From Desulfonema magnum (GTDB lineage: Bacteria > Desulfobacterota > Desulfobacteria > Desulfobacterales > 4be13), in assembly GCF_017377395.1 (NCBI RefSeq), contig NZ_CP061800.1, forward strand, positions 5,601,633-5,665,632: a stretch of 64,000 bases of DNA, given 5' to 3'. This document shows positions 18,037-26,779 of the stretch, one piece after another; position 1 is the stretch's first letter; every line of letters starts with the position of its first letter. The notes under the pieces were generated by a model. It did not search any database. It was not told where the DNA came from and saw only the letters and a list, made by a program, of their open reading frames with translations. The translations under genes and the position numbers were made by a program.

Positions 18037-21000
18037 ATGATAAGTAAAATTCAATTTATCTCATGGCCGAATATAATCGTCAGCGGATCGAAAAATTCCG
18101 CAATCCTTCCTCCTCGCGCTTCCCAGGGTGAGAATCATTTATACCGACTTTTCGCACTTTTTGATCTGCTGACCATATTAAAGAATATCACAATCGCAGC
18201 CACCACATTCCTTGTCCTCCTCTTTTCAACGACAAATATTCATGCCCGGGAAAAAATCAGATTTGATCATGTTTTTGATCTGGGAGTACCCGGGGGGCAG
18301 ACATTCCTCCAGGACAATGACGGTTTTCTGTGGATTGGTTCTGATGGCGGCGGCATATTCAGATATGACGGATATGAACTCAGAAATTATGAGGCCGCCC
18401 CGAAATCACTTTCAAACGGCAATGTTTGGAGAATTGTCGAAGATTCCCGGGATCATGATATCTTTTGGATAGGAACTTCCGGGGGGCTGAATCGTTTTGA
18501 TAAGGGAACCGAAACCTTCACCTATTACAAACATGATCCCAATGCTCCCAACAGCCTGGGAAATAATACGGTTCAGGATATTGTTCAGGACAGCGATGAT
18601 CCCCGCATTCTCTGGCTGGGAACCGCGGGGGGCGGGCTGAACAAATTTAACAAGAAAACCGGAATCTTTACACGATATGAATATGATCCGGATCATACGA
18701 ACAGCATTATCTTTGGTGATGTTTGGAGAATCATCGAAGATGCGGAGGATTCCAATATTCTTTGGATTGGGACATACGGAGGCGGCCTTGACAAATTCGA
18801 AAAAAAGAGTGAAACATTTACCCACTATACGCATCATCCGGATGATCCCCGTAGTCTGAGCGCCAAAGGGAACAATGTTGACGCGCTGATTCAGGATAAG
18901 GATGATCCTGGCATTTTGTGGATCGGAACCCCGGAAGACGGACTTGACAGATTTGACAAGCGTACCGGGAAATTTACGAATTATCCCCCGGCGAACACAT
19001 ACGGTGAAGTCGCGCTGATTTATGATGACGGATACGGCAGGCTCTGGCTTGGCGGATATGTTATGAATAACGGACTGACCCTGTTTGACAAACAGACCGG
19101 AACATTTATGAATTACAGATATGATCCTGGAGACCCCCGAAGTCTGGGAAATGATCTTGTCGTAAATGTCTGTGAAGACCGTTCCGGGATATTCTGGATA
19201 ACAACGTATTCGGGAAAAGTGGATAAAATTGATAAAAATGACCAGAATTTTACGCTGTATCAGCGCCGTCCGAATATCTCCGACAGCCTGAGCAACAGCG
19301 CGGTCACGACAATTTATGAAGATCGTTCCGGCACCATTTGGATCGGAACCCAGGGAGGATTGAACAAATTTGACCGAAACACAGAAACCTTTACTCGTTA
19401 CACCCATAATCCTGACGATCCTCAGTCTTTGGATGCGGATCATATCCTCGGCATTTATGAAGATTCATCCGGGGATTTCTGGATTTCTTTGTACGTGGGA
19501 CCGCTGACAAAATTTGACAGGGTCACAGGAAAGGTCATTGCACGGTATGAAACCCAAGCGGAGAGTCTGACAAAAATCCTTGAAGATCCCCGAAACCCTG
19601 ACATTCTTTGGCTGGGAAGCCATATGACGGGGCTTGGGAAATTCGAGAAGTCATCTGAGACCTTCACTTTTTATCCGCCTGATGCCAAGCACCCTCACAA
19701 AGGCCCGGTGAACAACTATGTCCAGGAACTTATCCATGATGCTCATGAAGAGATTCTCTGGCTCGGGGGATATTTTGGCGGAGGCCTGAACAAATTCGAC
19801 AAACGCACGGAAAGATTTACCCATTATCTCTCTGCTCCCAGCACCCCGGGAACCCTCTCGGCCGAAGCTGTCGGAGGGATTTATCAGGATACATCGGGAA
19901 TCCTGTGGGTCGGCACAAAAGGAGGGGGCCTGAATAAATTCGACAAGCACACAGAGACATTTATTCATTACACAAAACATCACGGAATGCCTACGGAAGT
20001 GAACAGTATTCTTGAGGATGCTCATGGTCATCTCTGGCTGGGCACAAATAAAGGAATTGTCCGATTTCATCCGGATACCGAAAAGGTGGAAAGATGCTAT
20101 GTGAGAAGTGACGGGTTGCAGGGAAATGCCTTTCTTCACGGAAGTGCGCTCAGAACAAAGGATGATGAACTGTGGTTCGGCGGAACAAATGGGATGAACA
20201 GGTTTTGTCCCGGAAATATCCTGTGCAATATGTATAAAACACCAGTGGTTCTGACCTCTCTGACCCAGGGCGGAGAAACGGTGAACTGGGATCATAACAA
20301 AATTCCGGCAAGGCTTGAGGCGATTACCCTGGATTGGCAGCACAATTTTTTTGAATTTGAAGTTGCAGCCCTGAATTATACCATCCCTGAAAAAAACCAG
20401 TATAAATACATGCTCACGGGATATGATAAAAAATGGTATTATTCCGGGACAAGACGTTTCGGAAGATATTCTAATCTGCCGGGCGGAACATATACCCTGC
20501 GAATCATGGCTTCAAACAATGACGGTATATGGAGTGATAAGGAAATTGCGCTCAATGTCACTGTGGCTCTGCCGTGGTGGGAAACTCCGTGGTTTAGAAA
20601 TTTCATAATCGTATTCTCAATTAGTGTTCTTTTTGGAGGATTCCGCTGGCGTCTGCATGTCATCAGAATCAGAAACCGTCTGCTTGAAATGCAAGTGGAA
20701 GAAAGAACCAAAGCGTTGACAGAAAAGACAGACGAGCTGCTCAGAACCAATGAGCAACTGAACATCGCCAAAGAAAAAGCCGAGGCGGCCAATCAGACCA
20801 AAAGCATTTTTCTCGCCAATATGAGCCACGAACTTCGTTCACCGCTGACAGCCATTCTCGGTTTTACTCAGCTTATGTTCCATAACCGGACGTTTCCCCG
20901 GGAACACCGGGAAAATCTTGATATCATCCGCCGCAGCGGAGAACATCTGCTGACCCTCATCAATCAGGTGCTTGATTTCTCTAAAATTGACGCTGGCCAT

Positions 21001-22203
21001 GCGTGTCTCAGCAAAACAGATTTTGATTTATACCGTCTGCTTGATTATGTGGAAGATATGTTCCGCTTAAAGGCAGATAAAAAAAGGTTGCAATTTTTCT
21101 TTGAGCGTAAGCCAGATGTGATCCGTTATATCCGCACCGATGAGGTCAAATTACGCCAAGTTCTGATTAATCTCCTCAGCAATGCCCTCAAGTTTACAAA
21201 AGCAGGCAGCGTGTCCTTGCGAGTGTCGGCCGAGGGCAGTCCGTCATCAGATACAATGGCTGAAGGGCAGGTGAGAATCTGGTTTGAAGTGCGGGACAGC
21301 GGCCCCGGCATCGCCCCGGATGAACTGGACTCTCTTTTTGAAGCCTTCGTGCAAACCGAAACTGGAAAATACGCACAGGAAGGAACAGGTCTGGGCCTGT
21401 CCATCAGCCGGAAATTCGTACAGCTTATGGGCGGAGATATCATTGTCAGCAGCGAAGTCGGACAGGGAACCAGGTTTGCGTTTGACATTGAGTGTGAAAT
21501 GGCAGTCACGCTCGGGGACCAGACATCTGAAACTATAAATCATGTGACTGGCCTTGAACCGGATCATTTCCGGTATCGCGTTCTGATTGCAGATGATGAA
21601 TGGAATAATCGCCAGTTGCTGCTGAAAATGCTGAAGCCATTAGGGTTTGAACTCCGAGAAGCCGTAAATGGTCAGGAAGCGATTGAACGCTGGCATAAAT
21701 GGAATCCCCATCTGATTTGGATGGATATGCGGATGCCTGTGATGGACGGTTATGAAGCTACAAAACAGATCAAAGCCTCTGCCAAAGGCCGGGACACGGC
21801 CGTCATTGCCCTGACTGCCAGTGCTTTTGAAGAAGAACGGGCAGCTATTTTGTCAGCCGGATGCGACGATTTCATGCGTAAACCATTCCGGGAGAATGAA
21901 ATCTTTGACATGATGAAGAAACATATTGGCGTGCGCTATGTATATGAGGAAAGCATAAAACAGGAAGTCCCTCCGGTTCAGGACAAGGAGATCATGGCTG
22001 AGACGCTTGCGGAATTATCTTCTGATCTGCTGGCAGTTCTGGAAAAAGCTTCGGAAAGCGGGGACACGGAAATGGTGAATGAGGTCATTGCGGATATCTC
22101 CGCTCATAATGCAGCGTTGGCAGACGGGCTGACAAGGCTTGCGGATAATTTCGCATTTGAGCAGATACTCACGCTGATCCAGGAAGCAAAGAATGTTAAT
22201 TGA
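18037..22203 (+). CDS. beta-propeller hybrid sensor histidine kinase
   Basis: A 1388-residue one-protein two-component system. A hydrophobic export/anchor segment lies at ~47-69, then ~650 residues of two-component-regulator propeller repeats (units with ILWLGTAGGGLNKFNKKTG), a Y_Y_Y domain at ~745-840 and TM at ~850-872. The HisKA domain follows with phospho-His in NMSHELRSP at ~931, HATPase with DSGPGIAP and GTGLGLSI, a receiver with phospho-Asp ~1230 (WMDMRMPVMDG), and a ~110-residue helical tail. Such kinases sense sugars or polymers in the periplasm in other phyla. The start has GAGG upstream. The stop TGA lies inside an ATTGATA heptamer array that runs up to the uvrA start. Confidence 0.92.
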   Translation: MISKIQFISWPNIIVSGSKNSAILPPRASQGENHLYRLFALFDLLTILKNITIAATTFLVLLFSTTNIHAREKIRFDHVFDLGVPGGQTFLQDNDGFLWIGSDGGGIFRYDGYELRNYEAAPKSLSNGNVWRIVEDSRDHDIFWIGTSGGLNRFDKGTETFTYYKHDPNAPNSLGNNTVQDIVQDSDDPRILWLGTAGGGLNKFNKKTGIFTRYEYDPDHTNSIIFGDVWRIIEDAEDSNILWIGTYGGGLDKFEKKSETFTHYTHHPDDPRSLSAKGNNVDALIQDKDDPGILWIGTPEDGLDRFDKRTGKFTNYPPANTYGEVALIYDDGYGRLWLGGYVMNNGLTLFDKQTGTFMNYRYDPGDPRSLGNDLVVNVCEDRSGIFWITTYSGKVDKIDKNDQNFTLYQRRPNISDSLSNSAVTTIYEDRSGTIWIGTQGGLNKFDRNTETFTRYTHNPDDPQSLDADHILGIYEDSSGDFWISLYVGPLTKFDRVTGKVIARYETQAESLTKILEDPRNPDILWLGSHMTGLGKFEKSSETFTFYPPDAKHPHKGPVNNYVQELIHDAHEEILWLGGYFGGGLNKFDKRTERFTHYLSAPSTPGTLSAEAVGGIYQDTSGILWVGTKGGGLNKFDKHTETFIHYTKHHGMPTEVNSILEDAHGHLWLGTNKGIVRFHPDTEKVERCYVRSDGLQGNAFLHGSALRTKDDELWFGGTNGMNRFCPGNILCNMYKTPVVLTSLTQGGETVNWDHNKIPARLEAITLDWQHNFFEFEVAALNYTIPEKNQYKYMLTGYDKKWYYSGTRRFGRYSNLPGGTYTLRIMASNNDGIWSDKEIALNVTVALPWWETPWFRNFIIVFSISVLFGGFRWRLHVIRIRNRLLEMQVEERTKALTEKTDELLRTNEQLNIAKEKAEAANQTKSIFLANMSHELRSPLTAILGFTQLMFHNRTFPREHRENLDIIRRSGEHLLTLINQVLDFSKIDAGHACLSKTDFDLYRLLDYVEDMFRLKADKKRLQFFFERKPDVIRYIRTDEVKLRQVLINLLSNALKFTKAGSVSLRVSAEGSPSSDTMAEGQVRIWFEVRDSGPGIAPDELDSLFEAFVQTETGKYAQEGTGLGLSISRKFVQLMGGDIIVSSEVGQGTRFAFDIECEMAVTLGDQTSETINHVTGLEPDHFRYRVLIADDEWNNRQLLLKMLKPLGFELREAVNGQEAIERWHKWNPHLIWMDMRMPVMDGYEATKQIKASAKGRDTAVIALTASAFEEERAAILSAGCDDFMRKPFRENEIFDMMKKHIGVRYVYEESIKQEVPPVQDKEIMAETLAELSSDLLAVLEKASESGDTEMVNEVIADISAHNAALADGLTRLADNFAFEQILTLIQEAKNVN

Positions 22204-22247
22204 TAATTGGCAATTGATAATTGATAATTGATAATTGATAATTGATA
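22199..22247. repeat. 7 units of heptamer ATTGATA filling the kinase-uvrA gap
   Basis: Six perfect ATTGATA units and one variant (ATTGGCA) span exactly from the last codons of the hybrid kinase to the base before the uvrA ATG. The kinase stop codon is part of the first unit. No Shine-Dalgarno for uvrA is present inside it. Confidence 0.9.
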
Positions 22248-25097
22248 ATGAAATCTGAAAAAATCATCATACGGGGAGCCAGGCAGCATAATCTGAAGAA
22301 TATTGATGTTGAACTGCCCCGTAACAAACTTGTGGTTATCACGGGTCTGTCCGGGTCTGGTAAGTCCTCACTTGCTTTTGATACCCTTTACGCTGAGGGA
22401 CAGCGCAGATATGTGGAATCTCTTTCCACTTATGCCCGCCAGTTTCTGGAGCGTATGGACAAACCTGATGTGGACATGATCGAGGGGCTGTCTCCGGCTA
22501 TTGCCATTGAACAGAAAACTGCCAGCCATAACCCCCGTTCAACTGTGGGAACGGTCACGGAGATTTATGATTATCTCCGTCTTCTTTTTGCCAGGGTGGG
22601 AACGCCTCATTGTCATCAGTGCGGGCAGCCTATTTCGTCCCAGACGTTGGATCAGATTATAGATCAGGTGATGTCCCTGCCTGAGAAAACCAGGATGCTG
22701 ATCTTATCTCCCCTTGTCAGCGCACAGAAAGGAACGCATGAAAAACTTTTCAAGCATCTGAAAAAGGAAGGATTCTCCCGGGTTCGTGTGGACGGGGAGA
22801 TCATGGAGATCGAGGAAGTCGGAAACTTAGATAAAAATAAGAAGCATACCATTGATGTGGTTGTGGATCGTCTGGTGATGAAGGAAAATATAAAAAATCG
22901 GCTTGCGGATTCTTTGGAACTGGCCCTGTCCCAGTCTGAGGGCATTGTTATTGTGGATGTTATCGGCAAGGAACCGATTCTTTTCAGTGAGAAATCCGCG
23001 TGTATTCAATGCGGTGTCAGCTACCCGGAATTTACTCCGGCAAGCTTTTCATTCAATTCTCCCCAGGGCGCATGTCCCAAATGCGACGGTCTGGGGACAG
23101 CCACCGAATTTGATCCGGATCTGATTATCCCGGACCATGAGCTTTCCCTGAGACAAGGCGCAATTGCGCCCTGGGCCAACAGGAGTTCCGTATATTTTAG
23201 TGAATTTACAGAGGCACTGACGGACCATTACCGTACAAGTATTTATACGCCTTATAAAGACCTGCCAGATCATTTTAAAAATGTTCTGCTTTACGGTTCA
23301 GGAGAGGAGCAGATCACGTTTCATTTTGAACGGAACAATCGCCGGTTTACCTACAGAAAACCCTTTGAAGGAATCATTCCGAACCTGGAGCAGCGGTACA
23401 GGGAAACAGAATCAACCTGGTCCAGAGAGGACGTTCAGCGATATATGAATTTTCGCCCCTGCCCGGAATGCCAGGGAGCAAAATTGAACAGGGCATCCCG
23501 GTCTGTGAAAGTGGAGGGCAAAACTATATCCCAGCTCACCGCATTTTCGGTGGCGGATGCTCACAAATTTTTTAAGCATTTAAAACTGGAAGGGAAAAAA
23601 GCGGTTATTGTGAAAAAGATTCTAAAGGAGGTGACTGAGCGTTTAAGCTTTCTTGAAAACGTGGGGCTTGCCTATCTCACCCTTGACCGGTCTGCTTACA
23701 CGCTTTCCGGAGGAGAAAGTCAGCGGATACGTCTCGCCACTCAGATCGGATCAAAACTGACCGGTGTGCTGTATGTTCTGGATGAGCCGAGCATCGGCCT
23801 GCACCAGCGGGATAATCAGCGTCTCCTTTCAACGCTTTCACAAATGCGTGATCTTGGCAACACAGTATTGGTTGTGGAGCATGACGAAGAAACCATCCGC
23901 TCTGCGGATTATGTTGTGGATATGGGGCCGGGGGCAGGGGTTCACGGCGGAGAAGTGGTCTTTGCAGGAACACCGGATCGCCTGCTTAAAGATAAAAAAT
24001 CCCTGACAGGCCAGTATTTTTCCGGTCGAAAGCGTATTGAAATCCCCTCTCAGCGCCGTCCCGGAAATGGCAAAAAACTTATCCTCAGAGGGGCCTCGGA
24101 AAACAATCTCAGAAATATGGATGCGGAATTTCCCCTGGGCTGTTTTATCTGCGTAACCGGTGTGTCCGGATCAGGAAAATCAACCCTTGTTCTGGAAACC
24201 CTGTACCGTGCGCTTGCGCGCCAGCTTTATCGCTCCCGAACACCGCCCGGCCGTCACAAAGAAATTCTGGGACTCGAATATGTGGACAAAGTCGTAAACA
24301 TTGACCAGTCTCCCATCGGAAGAACCCCCCGATCCAATCCCGGAACCTATACCGGTGTGTTTACACCTGTCCGGGAGCTTTTCTCCAAAACCCCTGAATC
24401 CCGTGTGCGAGGCTACAAGCTCGGGCGATTCAGTTTCAATGTCAAAGGCGGAAGATGCGAAGCCTGCCGGGGCGACGGAATTATCAAAATAGAGATGCAC
24501 TTTCTTCCGGATGTTTATGTGCCTTGCGATGTGTGCCATGGCAAACGATACAACCGTGAGACCCTTGAAATTCGGTATAAGGGAAAAAATATCGCGGATG
24601 TTCTGGATATGACCGTGAATCAGGCTTTGGCATTTTTTGAGAACATCGGAAATATCCGGTCAAAACTGCAAACCCTTGTTGATGTGGGGCTGGGATATAT
24701 TCATTTTGGTCAGCCAGCCACGACCCTGTCCGGCGGCGAAGCCCAGCGGATCAAGCTGTCAAAGGAACTGAGTAAAAAAGCCACAGGCAAGACCGTTTAC
24801 ATCCTTGACGAACCCACCACAGGTCTCCACATTGATGATATTCAGAAACTGCTGAACGTGCTTAACAGGCTTGTGGATGTGGGAAATACCGTGATCGTGA
24901 TTGAGCATAATATGGATGTGATCAAGTCCGCGGACCATATCATTGATCTCGGACCCGAAGGCGGAGATGAGGGCGGAACAGTTATAGGATGCGGAACCCC
25001 TGAGGAAATAGCGGCCATTGAGGAATCTTATACAGGACAATTTCTGAAGAAACTGATAATTGAAAATCAGCAGATGGAACCTACCGGAATCGCCTGA
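22248..25097 (+). CDS. uvrA: UvrABC system protein A
   Basis: A 949-residue ABC-type ATPase that recognises DNA damage with UvrB. Visible parts: N-terminal Walker A GLSGSGKSSLAFDTLYAEG, zinc-binding CHQCG and CPKCDGLG segments, signature SGGESQRIRLATQIGS with Walker B VLYVLDEPSIGL, second Walker A GVSGSGKSTLVLETLYRAL, second zinc finger CEACRGDG...CDVCHGKRYN, and second signature LSGGEAQRIKLSKELS. The length is normal. The ATG directly follows an ATTGATA array and no Shine-Dalgarno is visible, so translation may be leaderless-like or coupled to the upstream kinase. Confidence 0.97.
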   Translation: MKSEKIIIRGARQHNLKNIDVELPRNKLVVITGLSGSGKSSLAFDTLYAEGQRRYVESLSTYARQFLERMDKPDVDMIEGLSPAIAIEQKTASHNPRSTVGTVTEIYDYLRLLFARVGTPHCHQCGQPISSQTLDQIIDQVMSLPEKTRMLILSPLVSAQKGTHEKLFKHLKKEGFSRVRVDGEIMEIEEVGNLDKNKKHTIDVVVDRLVMKENIKNRLADSLELALSQSEGIVIVDVIGKEPILFSEKSACIQCGVSYPEFTPASFSFNSPQGACPKCDGLGTATEFDPDLIIPDHELSLRQGAIAPWANRSSVYFSEFTEALTDHYRTSIYTPYKDLPDHFKNVLLYGSGEEQITFHFERNNRRFTYRKPFEGIIPNLEQRYRETESTWSREDVQRYMNFRPCPECQGAKLNRASRSVKVEGKTISQLTAFSVADAHKFFKHLKLEGKKAVIVKKILKEVTERLSFLENVGLAYLTLDRSAYTLSGGESQRIRLATQIGSKLTGVLYVLDEPSIGLHQRDNQRLLSTLSQMRDLGNTVLVVEHDEETIRSADYVVDMGPGAGVHGGEVVFAGTPDRLLKDKKSLTGQYFSGRKRIEIPSQRRPGNGKKLILRGASENNLRNMDAEFPLGCFICVTGVSGSGKSTLVLETLYRALARQLYRSRTPPGRHKEILGLEYVDKVVNIDQSPIGRTPRSNPGTYTGVFTPVRELFSKTPESRVRGYKLGRFSFNVKGGRCEACRGDGIIKIEMHFLPDVYVPCDVCHGKRYNRETLEIRYKGKNIADVLDMTVNQALAFFENIGNIRSKLQTLVDVGLGYIHFGQPATTLSGGEAQRIKLSKELSKKATGKTVYILDEPTTGLHIDDIQKLLNVLNRLVDVGNTVIVIEHNMDVIKSADHIIDLGPEGGDEGGTVIGCGTPEEIAAIEESYTGQFLKKLIIENQQMEPTGIA

Positions 25098-25151
25098 ACT
25101 TTTTATCAGTCATAACTGTTATACGGAACAGGCGTGCGTGGCATTAAAAAA

Positions 25152-25222
25152 GGAGTGCAAAAATAGAGTGAAGCGAAGCGGAACGATTTTTTGCATACGC
25201 ACTCACTCACCCCTCCACTCCG
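25152..25222. repeat. single REP-like unit upstream of the RAYT gene
   Basis: GGAGTGCAAAAATAGAGTGA followed by AGCGAAGCGGAACGATTTTT matches the unit of the array at 25811-26742. It lies just before the RAYT start, giving repeats on both sides of the transposase gene. Confidence 0.85.
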
Positions 25223-25237
25223 GACATCTCGGAAAAG

Positions 25238-25810
25238 ATGGAACAGATTAAAAAGGAACTCAGAAAAATGATGAAATCTTCAGAACACACACCGATACAT
25301 TTATTCGCTGACAACTCGCCTTATTTTATCACCGGAGCGATTTACAAAAAGCGTCCCCTGCTTGAGAACTCGGATATAAAAAAAAAGCTCTCCGAGCTTA
25401 TACGGAAATACTTTGCAAAATATAACTGGGAACTTCATCACTGGGTTGTTCTGAACAACCATTATCATGTCATGGGAAAAAGCCGGCGGGGCGATGATTT
25501 GGTCCCACTTATCCGAAATATTCATCGAACTTCGGCTATCCGAATTCATAAACTGACCCGTTGCGGGAAGCCTGTCTGGTGGAACTACTGGGATTACTGC
25601 CCAAGAAACGAGAAGGAATATATGACTCGTGTCAACTACCTGCTTAACAATCCGGTGAAACACGGTTATGTCAGAAACCTGAGAAATTATCCCTTTTCAA
25701 GCTTCCACACTTTGTATGAGGAGAAAGGCAGAGACGAACTCATATGGCAATTTAAAAAGTATCCTGACTACAGTAAACTGGTTTTGCCTGAAAAGAAAGA
25801 TGATTTCTGA
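25238..25810 (+). CDS. REP-associated tyrosine transposase (RAYT, Y1_Tnp family)
   Basis: A 190-residue HUH single-strand transposase of the IS200/IS605-related TnpA_REP group. The HUH motif is H75-Y76-H77 in VVLNNHYHVMGK; the probable catalytic Tyr is Y134 in YLLNNPVKHGYV. The N-terminus FADNSPYFITGAIYKKRPLL is typical of the family. RAYTs bind and cut REP hairpins and are thought to spread them. Here REP-like repeats lie on both sides: one 15 bp upstream and a 0.93-kb array downstream, beginning right after the stop. The start could be 25238 or 25268 (AAGGA upstream of the second). Confidence 0.9.
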   Translation: MEQIKKELRKMMKSSEHTPIHLFADNSPYFITGAIYKKRPLLENSDIKKKLSELIRKYFAKYNWELHHWVVLNNHYHVMGKSRRGDDLVPLIRNIHRTSAIRIHKLTRCGKPVWWNYWDYCPRNEKEYMTRVNYLLNNPVKHGYVRNLRNYPFSSFHTLYEEKGRDELIWQFKKYPDYSKLVLPEKKDDF

Positions 25811-26742
25811 AAAAAGGATACTGCGAAAAACCGCTTCGCTCTATTTTCGCACTCCGGAACCCGGGCAAAAAACCCGCTTCTCCCTGTTTTCGCACGCCGG
25901 AACCCGGCTGAAAAAAAAGGAGTGCAAAAATAGAGTGGAGCGAAGCGGAACGGTTTTTTGCATGCGCCCTGCGAAAAACCGCTTCGCTCTATTTTCGCAC
26001 TCCGGAACCCCGGATAAAAAAACCGCTTCTCCCTGTTTTCGCACGCCGGAACCCGGCTGAAAAAAAAGGAGTGCAAAAATAGAGTGGAGCGAAGCGGAAC
26101 GGTTTTTTGCATACGCCCTGCCCTGCGAAAAAGCGCTTCGCTCTATTTTCGCACTCCGGAATCCGGACAAAAAAAGCGATTCGCTCCGCACGCCGAAGCC
26201 CGGCTGAAAAAAAGGAGCGCAAAAATAGAGTGGAGCGAAGCGGAACGGTTTTTTGCATGCGCCCTGCCCTGCGAAAAAGCGCTTCGCTCTATTTTCGCAC
26301 TCCGGAGCTCGGTCAAAAAAAGCGATTCTCTCCGCACGCCGAAGCCCGGCTGAAAAAAAAGGAGTGCAAAAATAGAGTGGAGCGAAGCGGAACGGTTTTT
26401 TGCATGCGCCCTGCGAAAAACCGCTTCGCCCTGCGAAAAACCGCTTCGCTCTATTTTCGCACTCCGGAACCCCGGATAAAAAAACCGCTTCTCCCTGTTT
26501 TCGCACGCCGGAACCCGGCTGAAAAAAAAAGGAGTGCAAAAATAGAGTGGAGCGAAGCGGAACGGTTTTTTGCATGCGCCTTGCGAAAAACCGCTTCCCT
26601 CTATTTTCGCACGCCGGAACCCCGGACAAAAAAACCGCTTCTCTCCGCACGCATGCGAAAAACCGCTTCGCTCTATTTTCGCACTCCGGAATCCCAGTAA
26701 GAAAAACCGCTTCTCTCTGTTTTCGAACGCCAGAACTTCCGG
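25811..26742. repeat. BIME-like array of inverted REP units
   Basis: Five units start at 25919, 26068, 26214, 26361 and 26531, spaced 146-170 bp. Each has a forward motif (GGAGTGCAAAAATAGAGTGG, then AGCGAAGCGGAACGGTTTTT) and its inverted counterpart (CCGCTTCGCTCTATTTTCGC), plus a second palindrome (CGCACGCCGGAACCCGGCTG). Half-units occupy both edges. Long open frames on both strands across it (307 and 197 codons) arise from the repeat period and are not genes. Confidence 0.92.
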
Positions 26743-26758
26743 ACAAATGAAACCGAAT

Positions 26759-26779
26759 TATCAATTATCAATTATCAAT
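26759..26779. repeat. 3 copies of heptamer TATCAAT at the prsK 3' end
   Basis: This is the same heptamer as ATTGATA at 14726 and 22199, on the opposite strand. It encodes the last residues (LIIDN) and the stop codon of PrsK, so the repeat has entered the coding sequence. Confidence 0.85.

Noticed and set aside
18412..19443. 343-codon minus-strand frame
   Set aside because: Antisense shadow of the propeller repeats of the hybrid kinase.
25841..26764. 307-codon minus-strand frame
   Set aside because: It runs through the REP-like array; the translation is a repeating artefact (SAKIERSA-like blocks) and equally long frames exist on the other strand.
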